A DNA stretch of 64,000 nucleotides from assembly GCF_900112375.1 (NCBI RefSeq), contig NZ_FOLS01000024.1, positions 62,001-126,000 of the forward strand. Reading direction: 5' to 3'. The notes beneath the pieces are model-generated. The model saw only the letters and a program-made list of their open reading frames with translations. It ran no database searches and was not told where the DNA came from. This document shows positions 33,759 through 41,335 of this stretch, one piece after another. This DNA is from Pseudomonas citronellolis. Lineage in GTDB: Bacteria; Pseudomonadota; Gammaproteobacteria; Pseudomonadales; Pseudomonadaceae. Positions within the stretch are counted from its first letter, which is position 1, and every line of letters starts with the position of its first letter. Position numbers and translations under genes: made by a program.

Positions 33759-34721
33759 ATGCGCAAGATCCTCAGCCTGTTCCTGCTGCTGTGCCTGGCC
33801 GCCGGCCAGGCCCTCGCCGCCGAGCGCGTGACCCTGCGCCTGGCCGACCAGAAGGGCAACATGCGTGCCCAGCTGGACGCCGCCGGCGCGCTCAAGGGCC
33901 TGACCTACGACATCCAGTGGTTCGAATTCCCCGCCGCCGCGCCCCTGGCCGAAGCGCTCAACGCCGGCGCGGTGGATGCCGGCATCATCGGCGATGCGCC
34001 CCTGCTCTTCGCCCTGGCCGCCGGCGCCCAGGTGAAGGCCATCGCGGCGGACAAGTCCGACCCCTACGGCACCGCCGTGATCGTCCGCGGTGACTCGCCG
34101 CTGCATTCGGCGGCCGACCTCAAGGGCAAGCGCATCGCCACCGGGCGCGGCTCCATCGGCCACTTCGTGGCGCTCAAGGCGTTGGCTTCGGCAGGCCTGA
34201 GCGAGAAGGACGTGGAACTGCGCTTCCTCGGCCCGGTGGACGCGAAGATGGCCCTGGCCAACGGCTCGGTGGACGCCTGGGCGACCTGGGAGCCCTACAC
34301 CGCGCTCTCGGAGACCGCCGACAAGGCGCGGGTGCTGGTCAACGGCCGTGGCCTGTGGGCCGGCAACAGCTTCCTCGCCGCCACCGATTCCGCCCTGGCC
34401 GATCCGGCGAAACGCGCCGCCCTGCAGGACTACCTGCAACGCCTGGCCGGCGCCCAGCGCTGGGCCTACGCGCACCTGGACGAGTATTCGCGCAGCCTGG
34501 CGAAGATCATCGGCTTCCCCGAGGACGCCGCGCGCCTGCAGTTCGAGCGCCGGCAACTGCGCTGGCAGGCGCTGGACGCCCAGACCCTCGCCCAGCAGCA
34601 GGAGACCGCGGACTTCTACCAGGCCCATGGGCTGATCCCGCAGCGCCTGGACGTGCAGCCGACCTTCGCCGCGGGCTTCGCGGTGGAGCAGGGGCCGGCC
34701 GTTGGCCAGCGGCAGCCCTGA
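33759..34721 (+). CDS. sulfonate-type ABC periplasmic binding protein 3
   Basis: A 320-residue paralogue with signal peptide (LFLLLCLAAGQALAAER). Motifs: VTLRLADQKGNMRAQLDAAG, VDAGIIGDAPLLFALAAGAQ, SAADLKGKRIATGRGSIGHF and VDAWATWEPYTALSETADKA. The ATG at 33759 follows GAGGAG. Clearly a tandem duplicate of the preceding gene with divergence in the loops that line the ligand cleft. Confidence 0.9.
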   Translation: MRKILSLFLLLCLAAGQALAAERVTLRLADQKGNMRAQLDAAGALKGLTYDIQWFEFPAAAPLAEALNAGAVDAGIIGDAPLLFALAAGAQVKAIAADKSDPYGTAVIVRGDSPLHSAADLKGKRIATGRGSIGHFVALKALASAGLSEKDVELRFLGPVDAKMALANGSVDAWATWEPYTALSETADKARVLVNGRGLWAGNSFLAATDSALADPAKRAALQDYLQRLAGAQRWAYAHLDEYSRSLAKIIGFPEDAARLQFERRQLRWQALDAQTLAQQQETADFYQAHGLIPQRLDVQPTFAAGFAVEQGPAVGQRQP

Positions 34722-34741
34722 CGGTTCTCAGCTAAGGCAAA

Positions 34742-34757
34742 AAGGTTATTTAACCTT
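34742..34757. promoter_or_regulatory. AAGGTTA-TT-TAACCTT palindrome
   Basis: A perfect 7-bp inverted repeat with a 2-bp centre in the 177-bp gap between binding protein 3 and the short acyl-CoA-dehydrogenase-like gene. It is probably an operator, as no T-tract follows. Confidence 0.4.
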
Positions 34758-34898
34758 GCTGCATTGCTTGGATATGGTTCTAAGTGCCGCCCCGGCCGCG
34801 CCTCGTGCGCGGCGCAACGGGGCGCCGCCGAACCCCTTCGCTTCAGTCTTCCCGCGCGCCATTCGCCCAGGCACTGATCCCGTCGTCCCGAGGTGCCC

Positions 34899-35801
34899 AT
34901 GAGCGTCGCCCCGCCCCGGCTGGCTCCCGCCGAGCCGTTCCCCCAGCCCGCCGTCGCCGGCCCCGCCGCCTGGGCCCGCGCCCTGCGCGAATCCGGGTTG
35001 CTGCGGCTGTCGCTGCCGGCCCAGCTGGGCGGCGCCGGCAGCCCCTGGCGCGAGGTCCTGCAGGTTCTGCGCGACCTCTGCGAGCGCGACGGCGGCCTGG
35101 CCCGGCTGTTCGCCGTGCATCACCTGCAACTGACCCGCGTGCGCCTGCTCGGCAGCCGCGAACAGTTGCAGCGCCTGTTGCACCTGAGCCTGCTGCGCGA
35201 GCCGCTGTGGGGCGCCCTGGGCGAGGACGATGGCCAACTGCTGCGGGCCGAGGAACACCTGCGCGGCGGCTTCCGCGTCAACGGCGCGCAATGGGATGCC
35301 TTCACCGCCGAGGCGGCCGACTGGCTGCTGCTGCGCGCCTGGCACGCGCCCAGCGGCGACTTCCTGCTGGCCGCGCTGCCCAGCGCGCGGGCCGGCCTTG
35401 CTCTGCGCGCCGGCGCCCACTGCCAGGGCCTGCGCCTGCACCCGGAGGACATCCTGCTGCCGCCGGGCCTGGCGGCCACGCCGCGGCGCGTGCTCGGCGA
35501 CGGCCTGGCGCAACTGCTGCAGGCCAACGTCGCCCTGGGCCTGGCGTTGCAGGCCGCGGACAGCCTGGACCTGCCCGAGGCCTCGGAGCTGTCGCGGCTG
35601 CTCGGCCTGGGCCTGGTGCTCAGCGAGCAGGCCGCCCGGCAGCTGGATGAGGACATCGAGGCGGGCGCGGCGCTGGCCTTCGGTCGCGCCAGCCACTTCG
35701 CCAATCTCGCCGCCCAGGCCCTGGCGGTGGCCCGCCAGGCGGCCCAGGCCAGCCTCCGCGCGGAGGGCGTGAGGGCCCGGCTGCTGGGGGCTGCGCACTG
35801 A
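34899..35801 (+). CDS. short acyl-CoA-dehydrogenase-like protein, 300 aa
   Basis: A shortened member of the acyl-CoA dehydrogenase superfamily (usual length about 380-400). N-terminal domain: ALRESGLLRLSLPAQLGGAG and LRDLCERDGGLARLFAVHHL are recognisable. The middle beta domain is reduced (FRVNGAQWDAFTAEAADWLL) and lacks the usual W-x-I-T/S-G-x-K core, and the C-terminal helical domain is partial and Leu/Ala-rich. The start is ATG 34899 (a GTG at 34893 is possible). It may be a partner subunit or a decayed enzyme. Weaker family call than the full-length gene at 31497. Confidence 0.65.
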   Translation: MSVAPPRLAPAEPFPQPAVAGPAAWARALRESGLLRLSLPAQLGGAGSPWREVLQVLRDLCERDGGLARLFAVHHLQLTRVRLLGSREQLQRLLHLSLLREPLWGALGEDDGQLLRAEEHLRGGFRVNGAQWDAFTAEAADWLLLRAWHAPSGDFLLAALPSARAGLALRAGAHCQGLRLHPEDILLPPGLAATPRRVLGDGLAQLLQANVALGLALQAADSLDLPEASELSRLLGLGLVLSEQAARQLDEDIEAGAALAFGRASHFANLAAQALAVARQAAQASLRAEGVRARLLGAAH

Positions 35802-35821
35802 TGGCGGGATGAATCCGCGCG

Positions 35822-35880
35822 GTATTAGTTAAGAACTAAAAATTATTTATTTCTGATTTTTTATAGCTGTAATCTTCACT
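35822..35880. promoter_or_regulatory. AT-rich promoter patch before binding protein 4
   Basis: The stretch TTAGTTAAGAACTAAAAATT and TATTTATTTCTGATTTTTTA stands out in GC-rich DNA. AT-rich patches upstream of sulfonate genes are typical of CysB-dependent promoters; no exact CysB site can be assigned by eye. Confidence 0.4.
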
Positions 35881-35977
35881 TCACCGGACCACCGGACTCA
35901 TCCAGAACACCTGACACCAGTCCCGTGGTCCGTCCTCGCTCTGCAGGCGGCCGCCCCGTACCCGAGGAGCCGTACCC

Positions 35978-36949
35978 ATGTCCCGCAGCCCATTCCTGCG
36001 CCGTTTCGCCGTTGGCCTCGCCGCCTCCGCCGCCCTGCTGGGCGCCCTGGGCGCGCACGCCGAAGGCACCCTGCGCATCGGTTTCCAGAAGTCCTCCACC
36101 CTGCTGACCATCGTCAAGGCCCAGGGCACCCTGGAGCGCGAGCTAGGCAAGCAGGGCATCAAGGTGTCCTGGCATGAGTTTCCCAGCGGCCTGCCGCTGC
36201 TCGAATCGCTCAACGTCGGCAACGTCGACCTGTCCGCCGACGTCGCCGACACCGTGCCGGTGTTCGCCCAGGCCGCCGGTGCGCAGCTGACCTACTTCGC
36301 CCGCGAAACCCCGTCGCCCACCGCGCAGTCGATCCTGGTGCCGGAGGATTCGCCGCTGAAATCCCTGGCCGATCTGAAAGGCAAGCGCGTGGCCGTGACC
36401 AAGGCCGCTGGCAGCCACTACCTGCTGATCGCCGCATTGGCCAAGGCCGGCCTGAAGTTCTCCGACATCCAGCCTGCCTACCTGACCCCCGCCGACGGCC
36501 GCGCTGCCTTCGAAAACCACAAGGTGGACGCCTGGGTGACCTGGGACCCCTACGTCGCCAGCGCCCAGCGCCAGCAGCACGCCCGCGTGCTCGCCGACGG
36601 CCAGGGCCTGGCCAGCTACCAGCGTTACTACCTGGCCTCCAGTGACTACGCCAAGGCCCACCCGCAAGTGCTCGGGCAGGTCTTCGCCGAACTGCAGAAG
36701 ACCGGGCGCTGGGTGAAGCAACACCCGGCCGACGCGGCCAAGCTGCTCGGCCCGCTGTGGGGCAACCTCGACGCCGCCACCGTGGAGCAGGCCAACGCCC
36801 GCCGCAGCTACGACGTGCAGCCGGTGCGCGCCGACGGCCTCGACGAGCAGCAGCGCATCGCCGACGCCTTCTACGCCGAGGGCCTGCTGCCCAAGCCGGT
36901 GGACGCCCGCGCCGTGCAGGTCTGGCAGCCGGACCTGGCGCGCAACTGA
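35978..36949 (+). CDS. SsuA-type aliphatic sulfonate binding protein 4
   Basis: A 323-residue periplasmic binding protein, the most SsuA-like of the set. Signal peptide (AVGLAASAALLGALGAHA), then GTLRIGFQKSSTLLTIVKAQ, HEFPSGLPLLESLNVGNVDL, LADLKGKRVAVTKAAGSHYL and VDAWVTWDPYVASAQRQQ, all characteristic of SsuA. It would bind alkanesulfonates. It has its own AT-rich promoter and is followed by tauA after 80 bp. No ssuBC is seen; the only ABC core is tauBC. Confidence 0.92.
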   Translation: MSRSPFLRRFAVGLAASAALLGALGAHAEGTLRIGFQKSSTLLTIVKAQGTLERELGKQGIKVSWHEFPSGLPLLESLNVGNVDLSADVADTVPVFAQAAGAQLTYFARETPSPTAQSILVPEDSPLKSLADLKGKRVAVTKAAGSHYLLIAALAKAGLKFSDIQPAYLTPADGRAAFENHKVDAWVTWDPYVASAQRQQHARVLADGQGLASYQRYYLASSDYAKAHPQVLGQVFAELQKTGRWVKQHPADAAKLLGPLWGNLDAATVEQANARRSYDVQPVRADGLDEQQRIADAFYAEGLLPKPVDARAVQVWQPDLARN

Positions 36950-37029
36950 AGCGAACTTTCCGCCGCTCCGCGAGGGGCGGCCCGTCACGGCCCGGCCGGC
37001 CGCCCCGAATGCATTTCCAGGAGCACCCC

Positions 37030-38040
37030 ATGAAACGCACTTTCGCCCCGCGCCGCCTGCTGGCCGCGCTCGCCCTGGCCGGCGTCGCCGGCATCGCCCA
37101 GGCCGACATCACCCTCGGCTACCAGACCGGCGTGGACCCGACCAAGGTCCCGCAGGCCGACGGCACCTACGAGAAAGCCATCGGCGAGAAGCTCGACTGG
37201 CGCCGCTTCAACAGCGGCCCGGAAGTGGTCGCCGCCATCGCCTCGGGCGACGTGCAACTGGGCAACCTCGGCTCCAGCCCGCTGGCCGCCGCCACCTCGC
37301 GCGGCCTGCCGATCGTGGCCTTCATCGTCACCGCGCAGATCAACGCGGCCGAGGCCCTGGTGGTGCGCAACGGCAGCAGGATCGAGAAGCCCGAGGACCT
37401 GGTCGGCAAGACCATCGCCACGCCCTTCGTCTCCACCTCGCACTACAGCCTGCTGGGCGCGCTCAAGCACTGGAAGATCGACCCCACCAAAGTGAAGATC
37501 GTCAACCTCAACCCCACCGAGATCGCCGCCGCCTGGCGCCGTGGCGACATCGATGGCGCCTTCGTCTGGTCGCCGGCCCTGGGCGAGATCAAGAAGAGCG
37601 GCAAGGTGCTGACCGACGCCGCGGAAGTGGGCAAATGGGGCGCGCCGACCTTCGAAGTCTGGGTGGCGCGCAAGGACTTCGCCGAGAAGCACCCGGAGGT
37701 ATTGGCCAAGTTCGCCCGCGTGACCCTCGATTCCTTCGCCGACTACAACGCGCACAAGGCCCAGTGGACCGCCGATTCCGAGCAGGCGAAGAAGATCGCC
37801 CGGCTGACCGGCGCGGCGCCTGAGGACGTGCCGGAGCTGCTGGCCGGCAGCGCCTTCCCCGAGACCAAGGAACAACTGTCCAGCGCGCTGTTGGGCGGCG
37901 GTACCGCCAAGGACATCGCCGGGACCGCGGCCTTCCTGAAAGAGCAGAAGCGCGTGCCGTCGGTGTTCAAGGATTACTCGCCCTACGTCAGCGCGGAGTA
38001 CGTGCGCCAGGCGGAGAGCGTGCAGGTGGGGCAGCGCTGA
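37030..38040 (+). CDS. tauA: TauA, taurine ABC transporter binding protein
   Basis: A 336-residue TauA. Signal peptide (LLAALALAGVAGIAQAD), then ITLGYQTGVDPTKVPQADG, GDVQLGNLGSSPLAAATSRG, KPEDLVGKTIATPFVSTSHY and RGDIDGAFVWSPALGEIKK, characteristic of TauA. It binds taurine in the periplasm. RBS AGGAG at 37019-37023. Separated from tauB by 289 bp of repeats, so it may be expressed at a different level from the transporter core. Confidence 0.93.
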   Translation: MKRTFAPRRLLAALALAGVAGIAQADITLGYQTGVDPTKVPQADGTYEKAIGEKLDWRRFNSGPEVVAAIASGDVQLGNLGSSPLAAATSRGLPIVAFIVTAQINAAEALVVRNGSRIEKPEDLVGKTIATPFVSTSHYSLLGALKHWKIDPTKVKIVNLNPTEIAAAWRRGDIDGAFVWSPALGEIKKSGKVLTDAAEVGKWGAPTFEVWVARKDFAEKHPEVLAKFARVTLDSFADYNAHKAQWTADSEQAKKIARLTGAAPEDVPELLAGSAFPETKEQLSSALLGGGTAKDIAGTAAFLKEQKRVPSVFKDYSPYVSAEYVRQAESVQVGQR

Positions 38041-38068
38041 TCGCACGATCTCCCCGCTCGATCTCCCT

Positions 38069-38278
38069 GTAGGAGCGAGCTTGCTCGCGAACCCGCTTCA
38101 CACCGCACCTTCCCCGTCATCCCCGCGAACGCGGGGATCCAGAGTCTCTGGGTTCCCGCGTTCGCGGGGATGACGAGGTGGAGAAAGGTGCCGGGCTGTT
38201 CGCGAGCAAGCTCGCTCCTACGAAGAGCGAAGAGCGAAGAGCGAAGAGCGAAGGGCAGAGAGCTGAGAGCGAAGAGCG
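38069..38278. repeat. REP A pair, GC-rich hairpin and heptamer array
   Basis: REP A at 38069-38092 and its inverted partner to 38222. Between them lies a large hairpin whose arms share GTCATCCCCGCGAACGCGGG (38115-38178). After the second REP are tandem GAAGAGC units (38222-38253) followed by degenerate copies up to 38278. No gene is present between tauA and tauB. Confidence 0.8.
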
Positions 38279-38329
38279 CAACGTGCGAAGCGCCCCAGCA
38301 TTCCTTCTTACCCTACGGAGGGCAGAAAC

Positions 38330-39136
38330 ATGAGCCGTCTGACGGCCGAGGCCGTGAGCCTTTCTTTCCAGCAGCATGGCCAGACCCGGCGCGTGCTGCA
38401 TGAGCTGACCCTGGACGTGGCCAAGGGCGAGTCCCTGGTGGTGCTGGGCCCTTCGGGCTGCGGCAAGTCCACGCTGCTCAACGTCCTGGCCGGCTTCCAG
38501 AAGCCCGACCGCGGCCGCGTGCAGATCGACGGGCGAACCCTCGAAGGCCCCGGCGGCGAGCGTGGCGTGGTGTTCCAGGACGATGCCCTGATGCCCTGGC
38601 TGGACGCCCTAGACAATGTCGCCCTGGGCCTGCGCATCCGTGGCCTGGGCCGCGCCGAGCGCGAGGCCCGCGCCCGCGAGGTGCTGGCCCTGGTGGGCCT
38701 GCAGGAGCACGCGCATTACCGCGTCTCGCAGCTTTCCGGCGGCCAGCGCCAGCGCCTGGGCCTGGCCCGCGCGCTGGCGGTGGAGCCGGACTTCCTGCTG
38801 CTGGACGAGCCTTTCGGCGCCCTCGACGCGCTGACCCGCGAGCGCATGCAGGTGCTCACCCTGGACCTGTGGCGCAAGACCGGCAAGGGCCTGTTCCTGA
38901 TCACCCACAGCGTCGACGAGGCGCTGTTCCTGGCCACCGACCTGGTGGTCATGGACGGCCCGCCGGCGCGCATCGTCAAGCGCCTGCGCCCGGACTTCGC
39001 GCGGCGCTACGCGGCCGGCGAGCCGGTGCGCTCGATCAAGGCCGACCCCGAGTTCGGCCGTCTGCGCCAGGCGTTGCTGGATGAATTCCTTGAAGACGAA
39101 AGCTTCGAAGAACCGGAGGCCGAACATGCCCACTGA
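38330..39136 (+). CDS. tauB: TauB, taurine ABC transporter ATPase
   Basis: A 268-residue ATPase. Walker A GPSGCGKST (about 41-49), Q-loop VVFQDDALMPWLD, signature LSGGQRQRLGLARAL, Walker B FLLLDEPFGALDALTRE, and switch His in ITHSVDEALFLA. Cytoplasmic partner of TauC. RBS GGAGGG at 38316-38321. The 3' end overlaps tauC by 11 bp. It is the only ABC ATPase of the sulfonate region and may serve several binding proteins. Confidence 0.95.
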   Translation: MSRLTAEAVSLSFQQHGQTRRVLHELTLDVAKGESLVVLGPSGCGKSTLLNVLAGFQKPDRGRVQIDGRTLEGPGGERGVVFQDDALMPWLDALDNVALGLRIRGLGRAEREARAREVLALVGLQEHAHYRVSQLSGGQRQRLGLARALAVEPDFLLLDEPFGALDALTRERMQVLTLDLWRKTGKGLFLITHSVDEALFLATDLVVMDGPPARIVKRLRPDFARRYAAGEPVRSIKADPEFGRLRQALLDEFLEDESFEEPEAEHAH

Positions 39137-39944
39137 CACCCTCAGCGCCAAGCTGCCCGCCCGCCGTCGCGCCAAGCCTGCCCGCCCGCGTGACGCGCGG
39201 CGCTGGGCCGCCGCCGGGAGCATCGCCGCCCTCGCCGCGCTCTGGTGGTTCGCCACCCATTTCGGCTGGGTCGACACCCTGTTCCTGCCGGCCCCCGAGC
39301 AACTCTACGAAGCCCTGCAGCGGGTGCTAGCCGAAGGCTACGTCGACGCCACGCTGTGGCAGCACATCGGCACCAGCCTGCTGCGCGTGCTGCTGGCCCT
39401 GGGTGCGGCGGTGCTCACGGCGATTCCGCTGGGCATCCTCATGGGCCTCAACCCGCTGGTGGGCGCCGCGCTGGACCCGCTGGTGGAGTTCTACCGGCCG
39501 ATCCCGCCGCTGGCCTACCTGCCGCTGATCGTCATCTGGTTCGGCATCGGCGAGCTGTCCAAGGTGCTGCTGATCTACCTGGCGCTGTTCGCCCCGCTGC
39601 TGATCGCCACCGCCGCCGGCGTGCGCCGCGTGGACAAGTCGCGCATCCAGGCGGTGCGCTGCCTGGGCGCCAACCGTTGGCAGGTGGTGCGCCACGTGGT
39701 GCTGCCCAGCGCCCTGCCGGAAGTCCTCACCGGCCTGCGCATCGCCCTGGGCGTGGGCTGGTCGACCCTGGTCGCCGCCGAGCTGATCGCCGCCAACCGC
39801 GGGCTGGGCTTCATGGTGCAGTCGGCGGCGCAGTTCCTGGCGACCGATGTGGTGGTGTTGGGGATTTTGCTGATTGCTGGGATCGCGTTGAGCTTCGAGG
39901 TGGGCTTGCGTTGGTTGCAGGGGCGGTTTGCTTCTTGGGAGTAG
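39126..39944 (+). CDS. tauC: TauC, taurine ABC transporter permease
   Basis: A 272-residue inner-membrane permease with about six helices. The EAA-type loop is visible ([20 protein letters not shown] then [14 protein letters not shown]), together with [20 protein letters not shown], typical of the TauC/SsuC family. The N-terminal 25 residues are basic and cytoplasmic. The ATG at 39126 lies inside the tauB 3' end (translational coupling). Confidence 0.95.
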   Translation: MPTDTLSAKLPARRRAKPARPRDARRWAAAGSIAALAALWWFATHFGWVDTLFLPAPEQLYEALQRVLAEGYVDATLWQHIGTSLLRVLLALGAAVLTAIPLGILMGLNPLVGAALDPLVEFYRPIPPLAYLPLIVIWFGIGELSKVLLIYLALFAPLLIATAAGVRRVDKSRIQAVRCLGANRWQVVRHVVLPSALPEVLTGLRIALGVGWSTLVAAELIAANRGLGFMVQSAAQFLATDVVVLGILLIAGIALSFEVGLRWLQGRFASWE

Positions 39945-39967
39945 GGGTAAGAGCTAGAGCCAGAGCC

Positions 39968-40096
39968 CCTCACCCTAACCCTCTCCCGCAAGCGGGAGAG
40001 GGGACTGATCGGAGTCGCCGGCTAGCTCGGCGCTCGACTGACACACCGAACAAAGCCCCCTCTCCCGCTTGCGGGAGAGGGCTGGGGAGAGGGTGC
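39968..40096. repeat. inverted CCCTCTCCCGCNNGCGGGAGAGG hairpins between tauC and tauD
   Basis: Two hairpins: CCCTCTCCCGCAAGCGGGAG (39979-39998 region) and CCCTCTCCCGCTTGCGGGAG (40058-40078 region), inverted copies of each other, with a 55-bp unique centre. They share the CCCTAACCCTCTCCC and GGGCTGGGGAGAGGG ends with the composite elements. They probably lower tauD expression relative to tauBC. Confidence 0.7.
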
Positions 40097-40129
40097 TCTT
40101 CCCTGCACAGAACACGAGAGAGAAAAGAA

Positions 40130-40966
40130 ATGACCACCCTGACCCTGGCCCCCCTCAGCCCCGCTCTGGGCGCCGTAGTCTCCGGCATCGACCTGCGCCA
40201 GCCGCTGGACGACGCCCAACAGCAGGCCATCGAGCAGGCCCTGCTCAGCCACCAGGTGCTGTTCTTCCGCGACCAGCCGCTGACTCCTTCGCAGCAGGCC
40301 GCTTTCGCCGCGCGCTTCGGCGACCTGCACATCCACCCGATCTACCCCAGCGTGCCCGAGCAGCGCGAGGTGATCGTGCTCGACACTGCCGTCACCGACG
40401 TACGCGACAACGCCATCTGGCACACCGACGTGACCTTCCTGGAAACCCCGGCCCTGGGCGCGGTGCTGGCCGCCAAGCAGTTGCCGCCCTACGGTGGCGA
40501 CACCCTCTGGGCCAGCGGCATCGCCGCTTTCGAGGCGCTGTCCAAACCCTTGCAGCGACTGCTCGACGGCCTGACCGCCACCCACGACATCAGCAAGTCC
40601 TTCCCCCAGGAACGCTTCGGCGCCACCGACGCCGACCTGGCGCGCCTGGAAGAAGCGCGCAAGAAGAACCCGCCGCGCTCCCATCCGGTGATCCGCACCC
40701 ACCCGGTCACCGGGCGCAAGGCGCTGTTTGTCAGCGATGGCTTCACCACCCGCATCAACGAGCTCTCGGCGGCCGAGAGCCGGGCCATCCTCGACCTGCT
40801 GTTCGCCCACGTCGCCCGCCCGGAGTTCACCGTGCGCTGGCGCTGGCGCGAGAACGACGTGGCCTTCTGGGACAACCGCGTGACCCAGCACTACGCGGTG
40901 GACGACTACCGCCCGCAGCGCCGGGTGATGCACCGCGCGACCATCCTCGGCGACAAACCGTTCTGA
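40130..40966 (+). CDS. tauD: TauD, taurine / 2-oxoglutarate dioxygenase
   Basis: A 278-residue Fe(II)/2-oxoglutarate dioxygenase that hydroxylates taurine, releasing sulfite and aminoacetaldehyde. The iron triad is H98-x-D100 (WHTDVTF) and H254 ([10 protein letters not shown]), with the 2-oxoglutarate-binding Arg in RRVMHRAT (R265/R269), matching the positions known in E. coli TauD. It lies 185 bp after tauC, separated by a hairpin repeat. Complete. Confidence 0.95.
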   Translation: MTTLTLAPLSPALGAVVSGIDLRQPLDDAQQQAIEQALLSHQVLFFRDQPLTPSQQAAFAARFGDLHIHPIYPSVPEQREVIVLDTAVTDVRDNAIWHTDVTFLETPALGAVLAAKQLPPYGGDTLWASGIAAFEALSKPLQRLLDGLTATHDISKSFPQERFGATDADLARLEEARKKNPPRSHPVIRTHPVTGRKALFVSDGFTTRINELSAAESRAILDLLFAHVARPEFTVRWRWRENDVAFWDNRVTQHYAVDDYRPQRRVMHRATILGDKPF

Positions 40967-40990
40967 TCCCCGCACGCCAACCCTTGCCCT

Positions 40991-41252
40991 TGTAGGAGCG
41001 AGCTTGCTCGCGAACCGCCTCGTGCCGAAGCTGTTCGCGAGCAAGCTCGCTCCTACGAAAAGCGGGGGCGTTGAGTGGGTGGCATTCGGCGTGGTGGGTG
41101 TGAACCGCTTCGTGCCGAAGCTGTTCGCGAGCAAGCTCGCTCCTACGAAAAGCGGGGGGCGTTGAGTGGGTGGCATTCGGCGTGGTGGGTGTGAACCGCC
41201 TCGTGCCGAAGCTGTTCGCGAGCAAGCTCGCTCCTACGAAAAGCGGGGGGCG
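40991..41252. repeat. 90/91-bp tandem REP array
   Basis: After a forward REP A (40991-41012), a unit of about 90 bp begins with GAACCGCCTCGTGCCGAAGC at 41012, 41102 and 41193. Each unit contains one inverted REP A (CGAGCAAGCTCGCTCCTACG) and, in the first two, GTTGAGTGGGTGGCATTCGG. Near-identical units indicate recent expansion by slippage or recombination. No gene lies between 40967 and 41335. Confidence 0.9.
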
Positions 41253-41335
41253 TCGCCTGGGCGATATTCGGCGTCGTGGGCGCGCGCGCCGCTCTGGCCT
41301 AAGCTTGGCAGGTTGCCTTTCAGAGACTTCCTTCC

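Noticed and set aside
40991-41252. CRISPR-like regular repeat array
   Set aside because: The intervals between REPs are themselves identical repeats, not unique spacers, and no cas genes are near.
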